Shown piece after piece: positions 35,968-45,597 of a stretch of 64,000 nt of DNA; positions within the stretch are counted from its first letter, which is position 1; each line of letters begins with the position of its first letter. The notes beneath the pieces were generated by a model, which saw only the letters and a list, made by a program, of their open reading frames with translations, was not told the DNA's origin and searched no databases. Origin of the DNA: Cobetia sp. cqz5-12 (GTDB lineage: Bacteria > Pseudomonadota > Gammaproteobacteria > Pseudomonadales > Halomonadaceae); NCBI RefSeq assembly GCF_016495405.1, contig NZ_CP044522.1, forward strand, positions 930,001 to 994,000, given 5' to 3'. The position numbers and the translations under genes were made by a program.

Positions 35968-37105
35968 TTATCAGCGCTCGATGCGTGGTGTAGGGGGAGA
36001 TCTCAGTCATCGCCGCCGCACCAGTCTGTGGGAGCGTATCCACCTCGACCCCTGGCTGTTGCTGTTGCTGCTGGCCGTGCTCGGCTGCGGGCTGATCGTG
36101 CTCTACAGTGCCAGCGGCCAAGATATCGACTTCACGCTGCGCCAGGCCTCACGCCAGGCGCTGGCACTGGTGATCATGATCGGGCTTGCCCAGCTGTCAC
36201 CCGCGACGCTTTATCGCTGGGCGCCGGTCGTCTATGGCGCCGGCTTCCTGATGCTGGTGGCGGTGGAGGTGCTGGGGGATGTCGGCATGGGCGCCCAGCG
36301 CTGGCTGGTCATTCCCGGGGTAGTGCGCTTTCAGCCCTCTGAACTGATGAAGCTGGCAATGCCGATGATGGTGGCCTGCTGGCTCGGGCAGCGCCCGTTG
36401 CCCCCTCGCTGGCGAGACCTGGCCATCTGCGCCGTGATCATCGTCGCGCCGGTGCTGCTGATCGCGCGCCAGCCTGACCTCGGCACCTCGTTGCTGGTCG
36501 CCGCGGCGGGGGTGTTCGTGATCCTGCTGGCGGGGCTTTCCTGGAAGCTGATCGCCTTCTTCGGCGCCTTGATCGCCTCGGCATTGCCGCTTCTGTGGAT
36601 GGTCATGCACGACTATCAACGCCGCCGTGTGCTGACATTCCTCAATCCGGAGTCTGACCCGCTTGGCGCGGGCTGGAACATCATCCAGTCCAAGACGGCC
36701 ATCGGCTCGGGCGGCATCTTCGGCAAGGGCTATACCCTGGGGACCCAGTCCCAGCTCGAGTTCCTGCCGGAGCGCCATACCGACTTCATCGTCGCGGTCA
36801 TCGGGGAGGAGTTCGGCCTGATCGGCATGAGCTTCTTCCTGGGGCTCTACGTGCTGATCGTGCTGCGCGGGCTGGTGATGTCCAACAATGGCCAGGACAG
36901 TTTTGCACGGCTGACGGGGGGCGCGATCATCCTGACGTTCTTCGTCTACGTATTCGTCAACATCGGCATGGTATCGGGTATCTTGCCGGTCGTTGGCGTC
37001 CCGTTGCCGCTGGTCAGTTATGGTGGGACCTCCAGCGTGACCTTGTTGGCAGGCTTCGGTATTCTCATGAGCATTCATACCCACCGGCGCCTATTGTCGC
37101 GATGA
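35957..37105 (+). CDS. rodA: Peptidoglycan glycosyltransferase RodA
   Basis: A 382-residue SEDS-family membrane glycosyltransferase, the polymerase partner of PBP2. About ten helices; conserved QPSELMKLAMP, RQPDLGTSLLV with the catalytic-region Asp, GWNIIQSKTAIGSGG, LPERHTDFIVAVIGEEFG and the C-terminal GVPLPLVSYGGTSS. Start ATG 35957 is six bases after AAGGAG (35945-35950); the ATG at 35954 is too close. The start lies within the 3' end of mrdA, so the two are translationally linked. Confidence 0.95.
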   Translation: MPTDYQRSMRGVGGDLSHRRRTSLWERIHLDPWLLLLLLAVLGCGLIVLYSASGQDIDFTLRQASRQALALVIMIGLAQLSPATLYRWAPVVYGAGFLMLVAVEVLGDVGMGAQRWLVIPGVVRFQPSELMKLAMPMMVACWLGQRPLPPRWRDLAICAVIIVAPVLLIARQPDLGTSLLVAAAGVFVILLAGLSWKLIAFFGALIASALPLLWMVMHDYQRRRVLTFLNPESDPLGAGWNIIQSKTAIGSGGIFGKGYTLGTQSQLEFLPERHTDFIVAVIGEEFGLIGMSFFLGLYVLIVLRGLVMSNNGQDSFARLTGGAIILTFFVYVFVNIGMVSGILPVVGVPLPLVSYGGTSSVTLLAGFGILMSIHTHRRLLSR

Positions 37106-37175
37106 CGTGGCGGCCAGTTGCCGAGTGGCAAGGACATTCGCGAGCCAAGCTCGCAGACAGGCAAGGAGAGAGTCG

Positions 37176-38219
37176 ATGACGGTGATCAATGCGCGTGGGC
37201 GACGTCTGAAGCACTGGGGCGCAGCCCTGGTGATGGTGGCACCGCTGCTGGGAATGTCAGGCATGGCCAAGGCGGCGCCTGATGGCTTCGCCCCGGCGAC
37301 TCACCCGGAAACGGCCAAGCTGGTCGACGAACTGGTGGCCAAGGGGCTGGATCGCGATCGCGTGACCGAGCTGATGAACCAGGCCGATTACAGCCAGAAA
37401 GTGCTGGATGCCATGTCGCGCCCGGCGGAAGGTCATCTGCGCTGGGACCAGTACCGCGCCATCTTCATGAAGGAATCCCGCATCGAGGCCGGGGTGAAGT
37501 TCATCGCCGAGCATCGCGAGACCTTCGACCGTGCCCAGGCCGAGTATGGCGTGCCACCGGAAGTCATCGCCGCGATCATCGGCGTCGAGACCTTCTTCGG
37601 CAAGCACACCGGCACCCATCGGGTGATCGATTCGCTCTCCACGCTGGCCTTCGATCATCCGCGACGTGGCACCTTCTTCCGGGGTGAACTGGCCGCCTTC
37701 CTGCAGCTGACCCTGGAGCAGGGCATCGACCCGCTCTCGATCAAGGGCTCCTATGCCGGCGCGATGGGCTATCCGCAGTTCATCCCCACCAGTTATCAGG
37801 CCTATGCGGTCGATTTCGATGGTGATGGCGTGCGGGATCTGTGGCATAACCCGGTCGATGCCATCGGCAGTGTCGGCAACTACTTCGCGCGTCATGGCTG
37901 GAAGGCCGGTGCGCCGGTGGTCAGCGCCGCGGATGGCCCCGGCACTCCGCCGTCCTCCGTCACCTTCAACAAGACCAAAAAGCCGTACATGAGCGTTTCC
38001 GCGCTCGAGGCGGCCGGTGTCCAGGTGGCAGTCGACGTGGCCGGCAATACCCAGGTGATTCCGTTGGCGCTGGACCTGAAGCAGGGCTATCGCTACGCCG
38101 TCGGCTACGACAACTTCTACGTCATCACGCGCTACAACCACAGCCACATGTATGCGATGGCCGTGGATGAGCTGTCCCGGGCGATCAAGCGTCGTCTCGA
38201 GGACGGAGGTGCGGGATGA
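37176..38219 (+). CDS. mltB: Lytic murein transglycosylase B
   Basis: A 347-residue periplasmic enzyme cutting glycan strands to 1,6-anhydro ends. Signal sequence at about 9-33 with an AKAA cleavage region and no lipobox Cys, so it seems soluble, unlike lipoprotein MltB of E. coli. The catalytic Glu138 is in IIGVETFFGKHTGTHRV. FDHPRRGTFFRGELAAFL, SYAGAMGYPQFIPTSYQ and the DFDGDGVRDLW calcium-site-like loop follow. ATG 37176 is chosen over the longer open frame because AAGGAG lies at 37163-37168. It overlaps rlpA by 4 bp. Confidence 0.93.
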   Translation: MTVINARGRRLKHWGAALVMVAPLLGMSGMAKAAPDGFAPATHPETAKLVDELVAKGLDRDRVTELMNQADYSQKVLDAMSRPAEGHLRWDQYRAIFMKESRIEAGVKFIAEHRETFDRAQAEYGVPPEVIAAIIGVETFFGKHTGTHRVIDSLSTLAFDHPRRGTFFRGELAAFLQLTLEQGIDPLSIKGSYAGAMGYPQFIPTSYQAYAVDFDGDGVRDLWHNPVDAIGSVGNYFARHGWKAGAPVVSAADGPGTPPSSVTFNKTKKPYMSVSALEAAGVQVAVDVAGNTQVIPLALDLKQGYRYAVGYDNFYVITRYNHSHMYAMAVDELSRAIKRRLEDGGAG

Positions 38220-39247
38220 GCTGGTCACGCGCGCTACCGCTGACCCTTGCGCTTGCCCTGCTGGCCGGGTGTGCCAGCAGTGGGGGTGGCACCCAGGTCA
38301 GTGATGGTGCCTCGGCGAGCACGGGCAAGAAGGCCGGCAAGAATGGGCGTTACGAGATGGACAGCGATGCCTATCCCGATGATGCGCCGGATGTCTCGGC
38401 AGTGCCCGATGAAGTGCCCCGTGTCGAACCCTATACCCGCAGCGGCAACCGCAGCGAGTATGAGGTATGGGGCAAGACGTATCACGTGATGGATGATCCG
38501 CGCGGTTACGTGGCCGAGGGCACTGCTTCCTGGTACGGCAAGAAGTTTCATGGCTACGCCACCGCCAGTGGCGAGATCTATGACATGTACACCATGACGG
38601 CGGCTCACAAGTCGCTGCCATTGCCGACCTATGCGCGTGTCACCAATCTGGACAACGGCAAGCAGGTCATCGTCAAGGTCAACGATCGCGGCCCCTTCCA
38701 TGAAGACCGTCTGATCGACCTGTCCTACAGCGCGGCGTGGCGACTGGACATGCTGGGCCATGGCACCGGGCATGTGCGTGTCGAGACCCTCGATGCCACG
38801 ACCTGGAAGCCGGGCCCGAGCCCGACCCAGGGCACGGCTGAATCCGAGCGCCTGCTGGCGCGCAGCCAGGCGGTACGCCGCGAGCAGGGCATTGCCGGAC
38901 TTGACGAGATGGAGGCAACTGCCGGTTCCGTGGCCTCGAGCGCTTCTGGCGCGAGCGTTGCCGCCAAGCCCGTGGTAGCCTCTGCTGCGTCGAGCAGCAC
39001 GTCCTCCGTGGCGAACGGGGAAGCTACCTTCCTGCAGGTCGCGGCGGTCAGTGATCTGAGCAAGGCCGACAGCATTCGCGCCAGCGTCAGCTCCCGTCTG
39101 GGACGACCGACCCGCGTGCTGGGTAGCGGCGACCTCTACAAGGTTCAGGTCGGCCCGCTGGAAGACAATGTCCGTATTGAATCGCTCAAGTCGGCGCTGG
39201 CCGATGCTGGCTATGCCGGGGCCTTCAGCGTCACGGCAGAGCGATAA
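38216..39247 (+). CDS. rlpA: Endolytic peptidoglycan transglycosylase RlpA (lipoprotein)
   Basis: A 343-residue outer-membrane lipoprotein with lipobox LLAGC (Cys19). After a polar linker, the double-psi beta-barrel domain runs from about 95 to 190 (EGTASWYGKKFHGYATASGEIYDM, VKVNDRGPFHEDRLIDLSY). A Ser/Ala-rich linker and a C-terminal SPOR domain (about 265-343, FLQVAAVSDLSKADSI and VQVGPLEDN) that binds denuded glycan follow. In P. aeruginosa RlpA cleaves such glycans at septa. ATGA overlap with mltB. Confidence 0.94.
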   Translation: MSWSRALPLTLALALLAGCASSGGGTQVSDGASASTGKKAGKNGRYEMDSDAYPDDAPDVSAVPDEVPRVEPYTRSGNRSEYEVWGKTYHVMDDPRGYVAEGTASWYGKKFHGYATASGEIYDMYTMTAAHKSLPLPTYARVTNLDNGKQVIVKVNDRGPFHEDRLIDLSYSAAWRLDMLGHGTGHVRVETLDATTWKPGPSPTQGTAESERLLARSQAVRREQGIAGLDEMEATAGSVASSASGASVAAKPVVASAASSSTSSVANGEATFLQVAAVSDLSKADSIRASVSSRLGRPTRVLGSGDLYKVQVGPLEDNVRIESLKSALADAGYAGAFSVTAER

Positions 39248-39300
39248 GGGCCGCAGGCCCGTTTTCATCCATCATGCGCTTCGTGAAGAGGCGCAACATG

Positions 39301-39320
39301 GCCGAGGCGCAAGCCTCGGC
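39301..39320 (+). other. Short hairpin in the rlpA-dacA spacer
   Basis: An 8-bp GC-rich stem (39301-39308 with 39313-39320) with a GCAA tetraloop, 29 bp before the dacA ATG. No T tract, so a leader structure or weak attenuator rather than a terminator. Confidence 0.4.
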
Positions 39321-39349
39321 TTATGCATGAGTGTCAAAGAGATTCCAAC

Positions 39350-40552
39350 ATGTCCCTGAAAGCCCGACTTCTTCCTCTTCGGCGTCGATTCTCCGCGCTG
39401 ATGGCGGCCAGCGGCATTGCGCTGTTCGCAGGCGTTGCCGCCACCCCGGCCCATGCCATCGAGACGGATACCCTGATTCCGGCGGCACCGCAGCTGGCGG
39501 CATCTTCCTGGATCCTGATGGATGCCAATTCCGGGCGCATCCTGGTCGAGCACAACGCCGACAAGCGCCTGCCGCCGGCCAGCCTGACCAAGATGATGAC
39601 GGCCTACCTGGTCGAGAGCGAGATCGACGACGGCAAGCTGAGCCCGGACGAAGACGTACGCATCAGCGTCAATGCCTGGAAGACGGGTGGCTCGCGCATG
39701 TTCATCCGCGAAGGCACCAGTGTCACCGTCGATGACCTGCTGCACGGTGTCATCATCCAGTCCGGCAACGACGCCAGCGTCGCTCTGGCCGAGCGCATCG
39801 GCGGCAGCGAGGGCTCCTTTGCCGACCTGATGAACCAGCATGCCAAGCGTCTGGGCATGAAGAACACCCACTACATGAACGCTACTGGCCTTCCGCACGC
39901 GGAGCATTACTCCACGGCGCACGACCTGGCGATTCTGGCGCGTCGCATCATCAAGGACTATCCGGATCACTACGAGATCTATTCCCAGAAGTACTTCACC
40001 TGGAATGGCATCAAGCAGCCGAACCGCAACAAGCTGCTGTGGCGTGACAAGGACGTCGATGGCCTGAAGACCGGCCACACCGAAGAAGCCGGCTACTGCC
40101 TGGTGGCATCCGCCAAGAAGGAAGATACTCGCCTGATCAGTGTCGTGATGGGGACCAAGTCCGAAGAGGCGCGTGCGCAGGAATCCCAGAAGCTTCTGAC
40201 CTACGGCTTCCGCTACTTCGAGAGCAAGAAGCTCTATGACAAGGGCGCGGTGCTCAATCAGGCGCGTGTCTGGGGTGGCGAGAAGGACCAGGTGCGTCTG
40301 GGCATGGCTCAGGACGTCTTCCTGACCGTGCCGAGTGGCCAGGCTGACAAGCTGACCGCGCGCCTTGATCTCAAGGACACCATCAAGGCCCCGGTTCAGG
40401 CCGGCGAGCAGTACGGTACCCTGCAGATCAAGCTGGACGACAAGGTGCTGGCCGAAGAGCCGCTGGTCGCACTGGAGCCGGTGGAGCAGGGCGGCCTGTT
40501 CAAGCGTCTGTGGGATGCCCTGATGCTGTTCTTCCACGGCCTGTTCAACTGA
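39350..40552 (+). CDS. dacA: D-alanyl-D-alanine carboxypeptidase (PBP5/6 type)
   Basis: A 400-residue periplasmic enzyme that trims the terminal D-Ala of murein pentapeptides. Signal peptide up to the AHA site near residue 36. Active-site motifs Ser78-LT-Lys81, Ser138-Gly-Asn140 and Lys240-Thr-Gly242. C-terminal PBP5_C beta domain and an amphipathic membrane anchor at the end (RLWDALMLFFHGLF). The ATG at 39350 starts the signal peptide; the frame upstream is not conserved and the RBS is weak. Last wall gene of the cluster, followed by two hairpins. Confidence 0.95.
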   Translation: MSLKARLLPLRRRFSALMAASGIALFAGVAATPAHAIETDTLIPAAPQLAASSWILMDANSGRILVEHNADKRLPPASLTKMMTAYLVESEIDDGKLSPDEDVRISVNAWKTGGSRMFIREGTSVTVDDLLHGVIIQSGNDASVALAERIGGSEGSFADLMNQHAKRLGMKNTHYMNATGLPHAEHYSTAHDLAILARRIIKDYPDHYEIYSQKYFTWNGIKQPNRNKLLWRDKDVDGLKTGHTEEAGYCLVASAKKEDTRLISVVMGTKSEEARAQESQKLLTYGFRYFESKKLYDKGAVLNQARVWGGEKDQVRLGMAQDVFLTVPSGQADKLTARLDLKDTIKAPVQAGEQYGTLQIKLDDKVLAEEPLVALEPVEQGGLFKRLWDALMLFFHGLFN

Positions 40553-40610
40553 GTCAGTCGTCTGGTTGCGTGAAGTGACGCGGCCGATGACATGATTCAG
40601 TGATGGAAGT

Positions 40611-40708
40611 GGGGCGCGCGCTGGCGGTGCCAGGCGCGCGCCCCTGAATATCGCGGTCGTGTACTCAACAAAGGGCGATCCGGCTGACGGATCGCCCTTT
40701 GTTGAGTA
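40611..40708 (+). terminator. Two consecutive hairpins after dacA
   Basis: First a GC-rich stem 40611-40624 with 40630-40644 (one bulge). Then a perfect 21-bp inverted repeat, 40662-40682 with 40688-40708, whose 3' side reads CCCTTTGTTGAG. Together they probably end the rlpA-dacA transcript before ybeD, although the T tract is interrupted. Confidence 0.65.
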
Positions 40709-40746
40709 GAATGGTCGGAAATAGAGTTACCTGAAGGGCTATCCCC

Positions 40747-41034
40747 ATGGCCAAGACGCCAGCAGCTGGTGGGCAGACGCCCCCGAAGATTGAATTCCCG
40801 TGTGATTTCTCCCTCAAGATCGTCGGCACCGCCGCAGAAGATCTCGTCGAAGTGGTCTGCAATATCCTGGAAGTGCATGCGCCGGGCTTCGATGCGACGG
40901 CCATCACCTGGCAGGACAGCAAGAACGGCAATTATCGCAGCATCCGTGTGGTGATCCGTGCCACCGGTACCGATCAGCTGGATGCGCTGCACCGTGACCT
41001 CAAGGCCACCGGTCGCATCCATATGGTGCTGTGA
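40747..41034 (+). CDS. ybeD: DUF493 family protein YbeD
   Basis: A 95-residue ferredoxin-fold protein. IEFPCDFSLKIVGTAAEDLVEVVCNILEVHAP and the late LDALHRDLKATGRIHMVL are typical of DUF493. The family is conserved between dacA and lipB, as here, and a role near lipoate metabolism has been proposed but not proven. The first 15 residues (Lys/Pro/Ala/Gly) are a variable tail. lipB follows after 57 bp. Confidence 0.93.
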   Translation: MAKTPAAGGQTPPKIEFPCDFSLKIVGTAAEDLVEVVCNILEVHAPGFDATAITWQDSKNGNYRSIRVVIRATGTDQLDALHRDLKATGRIHMVL

Positions 41035-41091
41035 TCCAGGCATGAAACGCTGGATTTCCTTGTCTTGCGCCTTGATGACAGGAGCGCATGC

Positions 41092-41817
41092 ATGAACACG
41101 ATTCACGTCTACCACCTCGGCCTCAAGGCCTATGATGAGGTGTGGTCGGCCATGCGCCACTTCACTGATACGCGTGCGGCCGATGCGCCTGACGAGCTGT
41201 GGGTGGTGGAGCACCCGCCCGTCTTTACCCAGGGCCAGGCGGGCAAGCCGGAGCATCTGTTGATGCCGGGCAACATTCCGGTGGTGCAGACCGACCGTGG
41301 CGGGCAGGTGACCTATCATGGGCCCGGCCAGCTGGTGCTCTACCCGCTGCTCAACGTCAAGCGAGGTGGCATCGGCGTTCGCCAGCTGGTGACGGCGCTG
41401 GAAGAGACGGTAGTGGCGGCGATGGCCGAGCATGGCATCGAGGCCTATCCACGTCCGGACGCGCCTGGCGTCTATGTGAAGAAGTCGGCGCAGCGTGGCG
41501 ATGACCCGCGTCGTTCGATGGAAGAGGCCAAGATCGCCTCGCTGGGACTGCGCATCCGGCGTGGTTGCAGCTTCCATGGCGTGGCGATCAATCTGGACAT
41601 GGACCTCGCGCCCTTCGGGCGCATCAATCCCTGCGGCTATGCCGGCATGGCGATGACCCAGCTGCGCGATCTCGTTCGCGCACCGGTGGATCTCGCCAGC
41701 GAGCGTGACCGCCTGGTGCGTTGTCTGGGCGCAAGCCTGGGCGATGTGACCCTGACTCCGGTGAGCGGCCTGCCCGCGGCACTGGCTGACATTTCTCGAA
41801 CAGCAGGACAGAACTGA
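41092..41817 (+). CDS. lipB: Octanoyl-[ACP]:protein N-octanoyltransferase
   Basis: A 241-residue enzyme moving octanoyl from ACP to lipoyl domains. Conserved [35 protein letters not shown], the [21 protein letters not shown] lysine region and the active-site Cys in [10 protein letters not shown]. The ATG at 41092 follows CAGGAGCG. Its stop overlaps the lipA start (TGATG). Confidence 0.96.
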   Translation: MNTIHVYHLGLKAYDEVWSAMRHFTDTRAADAPDELWVVEHPPVFTQGQAGKPEHLLMPGNIPVVQTDRGGQVTYHGPGQLVLYPLLNVKRGGIGVRQLVTALEETVVAAMAEHGIEAYPRPDAPGVYVKKSAQRGDDPRRSMEEAKIASLGLRIRRGCSFHGVAINLDMDLAPFGRINPCGYAGMAMTQLRDLVRAPVDLASERDRLVRCLGASLGDVTLTPVSGLPAALADISRTAGQN

Positions 41818-42809
41818 TGACCGAGACCATCGCTACCACGAAGCCCGCTCCCTCCGCTGCTCCTGCCCGCAAGGAGCGTGGCGTGAAGCTGCGCGGCGCC
41901 GAGAAGGTTGCCCGCATTCCGGTCAAGGTGATTCCCACCGAGACCTTGCCCAAGAAGCCTGACTGGCTGCGTGTGCGCATGCCGGCCTCGCCGGAAGTCA
42001 CGCGCATCAAGCAGACGCTGCGCAAGCACGGCCTGCACACGGTCTGTGAAGAAGCCTCGTGCCCGAACTTGGGCGAGTGCTTCAGCGGCGGCACCGCAAC
42101 CTTCATGATCATGGGTGACATCTGCACCCGTCGTTGCCCATTCTGCGACGTGGCCCACGGTCGTCCCAACGCGCTGAACGCCGACGAGCCGCGCGAGCTG
42201 GCCGAGGCCATCGCCGAGATGCGCCTGAATTACGTCGTCGTGACCTCCGTCGACCGTGATGACTTGCGCGACGGTGGCTCCAACCACATCGCCGAGTGCA
42301 TCCGCGAGATTCGCGAGAAGTGCGATGGCACCGAGATCGAAGTGCTGGTACCGGACTTCCGTGGCCGCATGCAGGTCGCGCTGGACGTGCTCGAGCAGAC
42401 GCCGCCGGACGTCTTCAACCACAACCTGGAAACCGTGCCGAGCCTTTACCGTCGCGTGCGTCCGGGTGCCGACTACCAGTGGTCGCTGGATCTGCTCAAG
42501 GGCTACAAGGAGCGTCGTCCGGAAGTGAAGACCAAGTCCGGTCTGATGCTGGGTGTCGGCGAGACTGACGAGCAGGTGCTCGAGGTCATGCAGGACCTGC
42601 GCAACCACGGCGTCGACATGCTGACCCTGGGTCAGTACATGCAGCCGTCGCGCAACCACCTGCCCATCGACCGCTGGGTGCACCCGGACACCTTCGATTG
42701 GCTCGGCCAGAAGGCGCGCGAGATGGGCTTCTCGCATGTCGCCTCCGGCCCGCTGGTGCGCTCTTCCTACCACGCCGACAAGCAGGCGCACGGTGTGGAA
42801 GTGAAGTAA
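41817..42809 (+). CDS. lipA: Lipoyl synthase
   Basis: A 330-residue radical-SAM enzyme inserting two sulfurs into octanoyl groups. The auxiliary cluster motif C-x4-C-x5-C is seen in [12 protein letters not shown], the radical-SAM C-x3-C-x2-C in CTRRCPFC, and the C-terminal RSSYHADKQ supplies the RSSY cluster Ser. [14 protein letters not shown] and [12 protein letters not shown] are also present. Coupled to lipB by a 1-bp overlap and closed by a strong terminator. Confidence 0.97.
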   Translation: MTETIATTKPAPSAAPARKERGVKLRGAEKVARIPVKVIPTETLPKKPDWLRVRMPASPEVTRIKQTLRKHGLHTVCEEASCPNLGECFSGGTATFMIMGDICTRRCPFCDVAHGRPNALNADEPRELAEAIAEMRLNYVVVTSVDRDDLRDGGSNHIAECIREIREKCDGTEIEVLVPDFRGRMQVALDVLEQTPPDVFNHNLETVPSLYRRVRPGADYQWSLDLLKGYKERRPEVKTKSGLMLGVGETDEQVLEVMQDLRNHGVDMLTLGQYMQPSRNHLPIDRWVHPDTFDWLGQKAREMGFSHVASGPLVRSSYHADKQAHGVEVK

Positions 42810-42844
42810 GCCGCACTGCTGACATGCCGTCAGCTGCCTTAACG

Positions 42845-42885
42845 AAAAAAAACCGCCATGGAGCTCGTCTCCATGGCGGTTTTTT
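42845..42885. terminator. Bidirectional terminator between lipA and pycR
   Basis: A 17-bp stem (42845-42861 or slightly longer, with 42869-42885) with A and T runs, between convergent genes. Confidence 0.93.
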
Positions 42886-42915
42886 CATGTGGCTTGCGCC
42901 GTCAGGAGGCTATGT

Positions 42916-43905
42916 TCATTGCTCGGTTGCCAGCGGCAGGCAGGCCACGCTGTGTCCGGGGATGGGCTCCATCGGCGCGCTGAAGTGCGCATTGAGCTCC
43001 GGCAGCAGCTCGCGCACGAAGCGCAGGAACAGCTCGGTGACCGGCGTGGGGTAGCGGTCCTTGGGGTAGACGGTGCACCAGCTGCGCCTGAGCGGGAAGC
43101 CCGGCAGCGAGGGCGAGGCCAGCAGGCCTGAGGCCAGCTCGAGCTGAACCGACAGTCGCGGCAGGATCGCCACGCCCAGGTGCGCCATCACGCCTTGCTT
43201 GATGGCCTCATTGGAGCCCAACTCCAGCGTGTGGCGCAGCGAGACGCGCTCGCGTGCGGCGAACTCCTCGAAGGCGGTACGCGTGCCGGAACCGGGTTCA
43301 CGCATCAGCATGTAGTACTGAGCGAGGTCTTCCAGGGTGATGCCCTTGACCTCCAGCAGCGGATGACCGGGCCAGACCACGGGGATCAACTCGTTGTCGA
43401 GAATCGGCATGAAGGCCAGGTTGGCGTCATCCGGCACCATGCCCATGATCACCAGGTCATCGCGCCGCTCGGCGAGGCGCTCGAGTGCCTGACCGCGATT
43501 GCAGACGCGCAGGCGCACCGACACTTCCGGATACCGCGCCCGAAAGCGCGCCAGGATATGCGGCACCACGTACTGTGCGGTTGAGACGGCCGCCAGATTC
43601 AGCTCACCGCGGATGGTGCCGGCAATCTCCGACAGCTCCATCTGCAGGCTCGAGACCTCGCCGAAGATCGACTGCACCGAGTTCGCCAGGGCATCAGCCG
43701 CCGGCAGGATATGCAGCGTCTTGCCGGCATATTTGAACAGCGATTGCTCGAGTGCCTGCTCCAATTGACGAATCTGGGCACTGACGGCGGGTTGCGTCAG
43801 GCCAAGTTGCTCGGCCGCACGGGAGTAGGACTGCTGGCGATGAACCGCTTGGAACACCTGTAACTGTCTGAAAGTTAAGCGATTCAACAAGTTTGGACGC
43901 GACAT
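42916..43905 (-). CDS. pycR: LysR-family regulator of pyruvate carboxylase (PycR-like)
   Basis: A 329-residue LysR protein. N-terminal winged helix (LTFRQLQVFQAVHRQQSYSRAAEQLGLTQPAVSAQIRQLE), then an effector domain starting near LNLAAVSTAQYVVPHIL. It resembles CbbR-type members and is divergent from pycA-pycB, as PycR is in P. aeruginosa; the symbol rests on that context. I chose ATG 43905 over 43920, because an ATAAG-N6-CTTAT inverted repeat covers 43920 and would sit inside the gene otherwise. No good RBS precedes either start. Confidence 0.82.
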   Translation of the reverse strand: MSRPNLLNRLTFRQLQVFQAVHRQQSYSRAAEQLGLTQPAVSAQIRQLEQALEQSLFKYAGKTLHILPAADALANSVQSIFGEVSSLQMELSEIAGTIRGELNLAAVSTAQYVVPHILARFRARYPEVSVRLRVCNRGQALERLAERRDDLVIMGMVPDDANLAFMPILDNELIPVVWPGHPLLEVKGITLEDLAQYYMLMREPGSGTRTAFEEFAARERVSLRHTLELGSNEAIKQGVMAHLGVAILPRLSVQLELASGLLASPSLPGFPLRRSWCTVYPKDRYPTPVTELFLRFVRELLPELNAHFSAPMEPIPGHSVACLPLATEQ

Positions 43906-43918
43906 GACACACCCAGTC

Positions 43919-43934
43919 ATAAGGTTTTACTTAT
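43919..43934. promoter_or_regulatory. Candidate LysR operator between pycR and pycA
   Basis: The perfect inverted repeat ATAAG-N6-CTTAT contains the T-N11-A core expected of LysR sites. It lies in the AT-rich part of the divergent spacer. A possible pycA promoter (TTGGCA at 43938-43943, TATTGG at 43962-43967, 18 bp apart) begins 4 bp downstream. Confidence 0.5.
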
Positions 43935-44098
43935 AGATTGGCAAAAAAATATCAACTTTTCTATTGGTCTCTCGCTGGGTAGCGTGGAACGCATGCTACC
44001 TCGTGTCTGTCAGCGCCGTTGTCGCGTCTGGCGGTCAATGACAAGCGCACGACCAGAGCACCACAACAAGATCACGCGTCACGTCCGGGAGAGTCACC

Positions 44099-45514
44099 AT
44101 GTTTCGCAAGTTGCTGATTGCCAACCGAGGGGAAATCGCAGTGCGCATTGTACGCGCCTGTGCCGAGATGGACATCCGCTCAGTCGCTGTCTACACCGAA
44201 CCTGACCGTTTCTCCTTGCACGTCAAACGCGCCGATGAAGCGCATTTCATCGGCGAAGACCCGCTGGCCGGCTATCTGGATGCCCGCCGCCTGGTCGATC
44301 TCGCGCGCGAGACCGGCTGTGACGCCATCCATCCGGGCTACGGATTCCTGTCGGAGAACGCCGAATTCGCGGCCATCTGTGAGGCGGCGGGTATCGCCTT
44401 CGTGGGGCCGGCCAGCAGTGTCATCGCCCGCATGGGTGACAAGACCCAGGCCCGCGATGCCATGAAGGCGGCCGGCGTGCCGGTGACGCCGGGCTCGGCC
44501 GGCAATCTGGCCGATGTCGAGGAAGCGCTGAGTGTCGCCGAGCAGGTCGGCTACCCCGTCATGCTCAAGGCTACCTCAGGCGGTGGGGGGCGCGGTATCC
44601 GGCGTTGTGATGATGCTCATCAGCTTGAGCAGGCCTGGGGGCGCGTGATCTCGGAAGCCACCAAGGCCTTCGGCAGTGCCGATGTGTTCCTCGAGCGCTG
44701 TGTGGTCGACCCGCTGCATATCGAGGTGCAGATTCTGGCTGACAATCACGACAACGTGATTCATCTGTTCGAGCGTGACTGCTCTATCCAGCGTCGCAAC
44801 CAGAAGCTGATCGAGATCGCCCCCAGCCCGCAGCTGACACCGGAGCAGCGCTCCTACGTCGGCGAGATGGCGGTACGTGCCGCCCGCGCCGTCGGCTATC
44901 GCAACGCCGGTACCGTGGAGTTTCTGGTCAAGGGCAACGAGATCTACTTCATGGAGATGAACACTCGCGTGCAGGTGGAGCACACCATCAGCGAGGCCAT
45001 CACCGGCGTGGACATCGTGCGTGAGCAGATCCGCATCGCCTGGGGCCACAAGCTGGCATTCCGTCAGGAAGACATTCGCCATCACGGCTATGCGATCCAG
45101 TTCCGCATCAATGCCGAGGACCCCAAGAACGACTTCCTGCCAAGCTTCGGACGCATCACGCGCTACTACGCGCCGGGCGGGCCTGGCGTGCGTACCGATA
45201 CCGCGATCTATACCGGCTACACCATCCCGCCGTATTTCGATTCCATGTGTCTGAAGCTCATCGTGTGGGGGCTGACCTGGGAAGAGGTCATCAACCGTGG
45301 TTCACGTGCCCTCAATGACATGCGTCTGCAGGGCGTCAAGACCACGGCGCCTTACTATCAGGAAATCCTCAAGCACCCTGATTTCCGCAACGCACACTTT
45401 GATACCGGTTTCGTGGCCGCTCACCCGGAATTGACCCAGTACTCGGTCAAGCGCCTGCCGGAGCAGACAGCGCTGGCGATCGCGGCGGCCATCGCGGCCC
45501 ATGCCGGTCTCTGA
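44099..45514 (+). CDS. pycA: Pyruvate carboxylase subunit A (biotin carboxylase)
   Basis: A 471-residue ATP-grasp biotin carboxylase. [34 protein letters not shown], the ATP lid KATSGGGGRGIRR, and [14 protein letters not shown] are complete. It differs from accC at 11.6 kb (for instance SKRLPEQT at the C-terminus) and precedes the carboxyltransferase subunit, so it is assigned to two-subunit pyruvate carboxylase (pyruvate plus bicarbonate to oxaloacetate). RBS GGGAG at 44087-44091. Divergent from the LysR gene. Confidence 0.93.
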   Translation: MFRKLLIANRGEIAVRIVRACAEMDIRSVAVYTEPDRFSLHVKRADEAHFIGEDPLAGYLDARRLVDLARETGCDAIHPGYGFLSENAEFAAICEAAGIAFVGPASSVIARMGDKTQARDAMKAAGVPVTPGSAGNLADVEEALSVAEQVGYPVMLKATSGGGGRGIRRCDDAHQLEQAWGRVISEATKAFGSADVFLERCVVDPLHIEVQILADNHDNVIHLFERDCSIQRRNQKLIEIAPSPQLTPEQRSYVGEMAVRAARAVGYRNAGTVEFLVKGNEIYFMEMNTRVQVEHTISEAITGVDIVREQIRIAWGHKLAFRQEDIRHHGYAIQFRINAEDPKNDFLPSFGRITRYYAPGGPGVRTDTAIYTGYTIPPYFDSMCLKLIVWGLTWEEVINRGSRALNDMRLQGVKTTAPYYQEILKHPDFRNAHFDTGFVAAHPELTQYSVKRLPEQTALAIAAAIAAHAGL

Positions 45515-45597
45515 TGCGCACCTGATGCCCCTGATGTCGTGAATCTTCCCTGAGCTTCCCCCGGTTCACGTAGCCAACAATTAGAAGGACCCCAGAC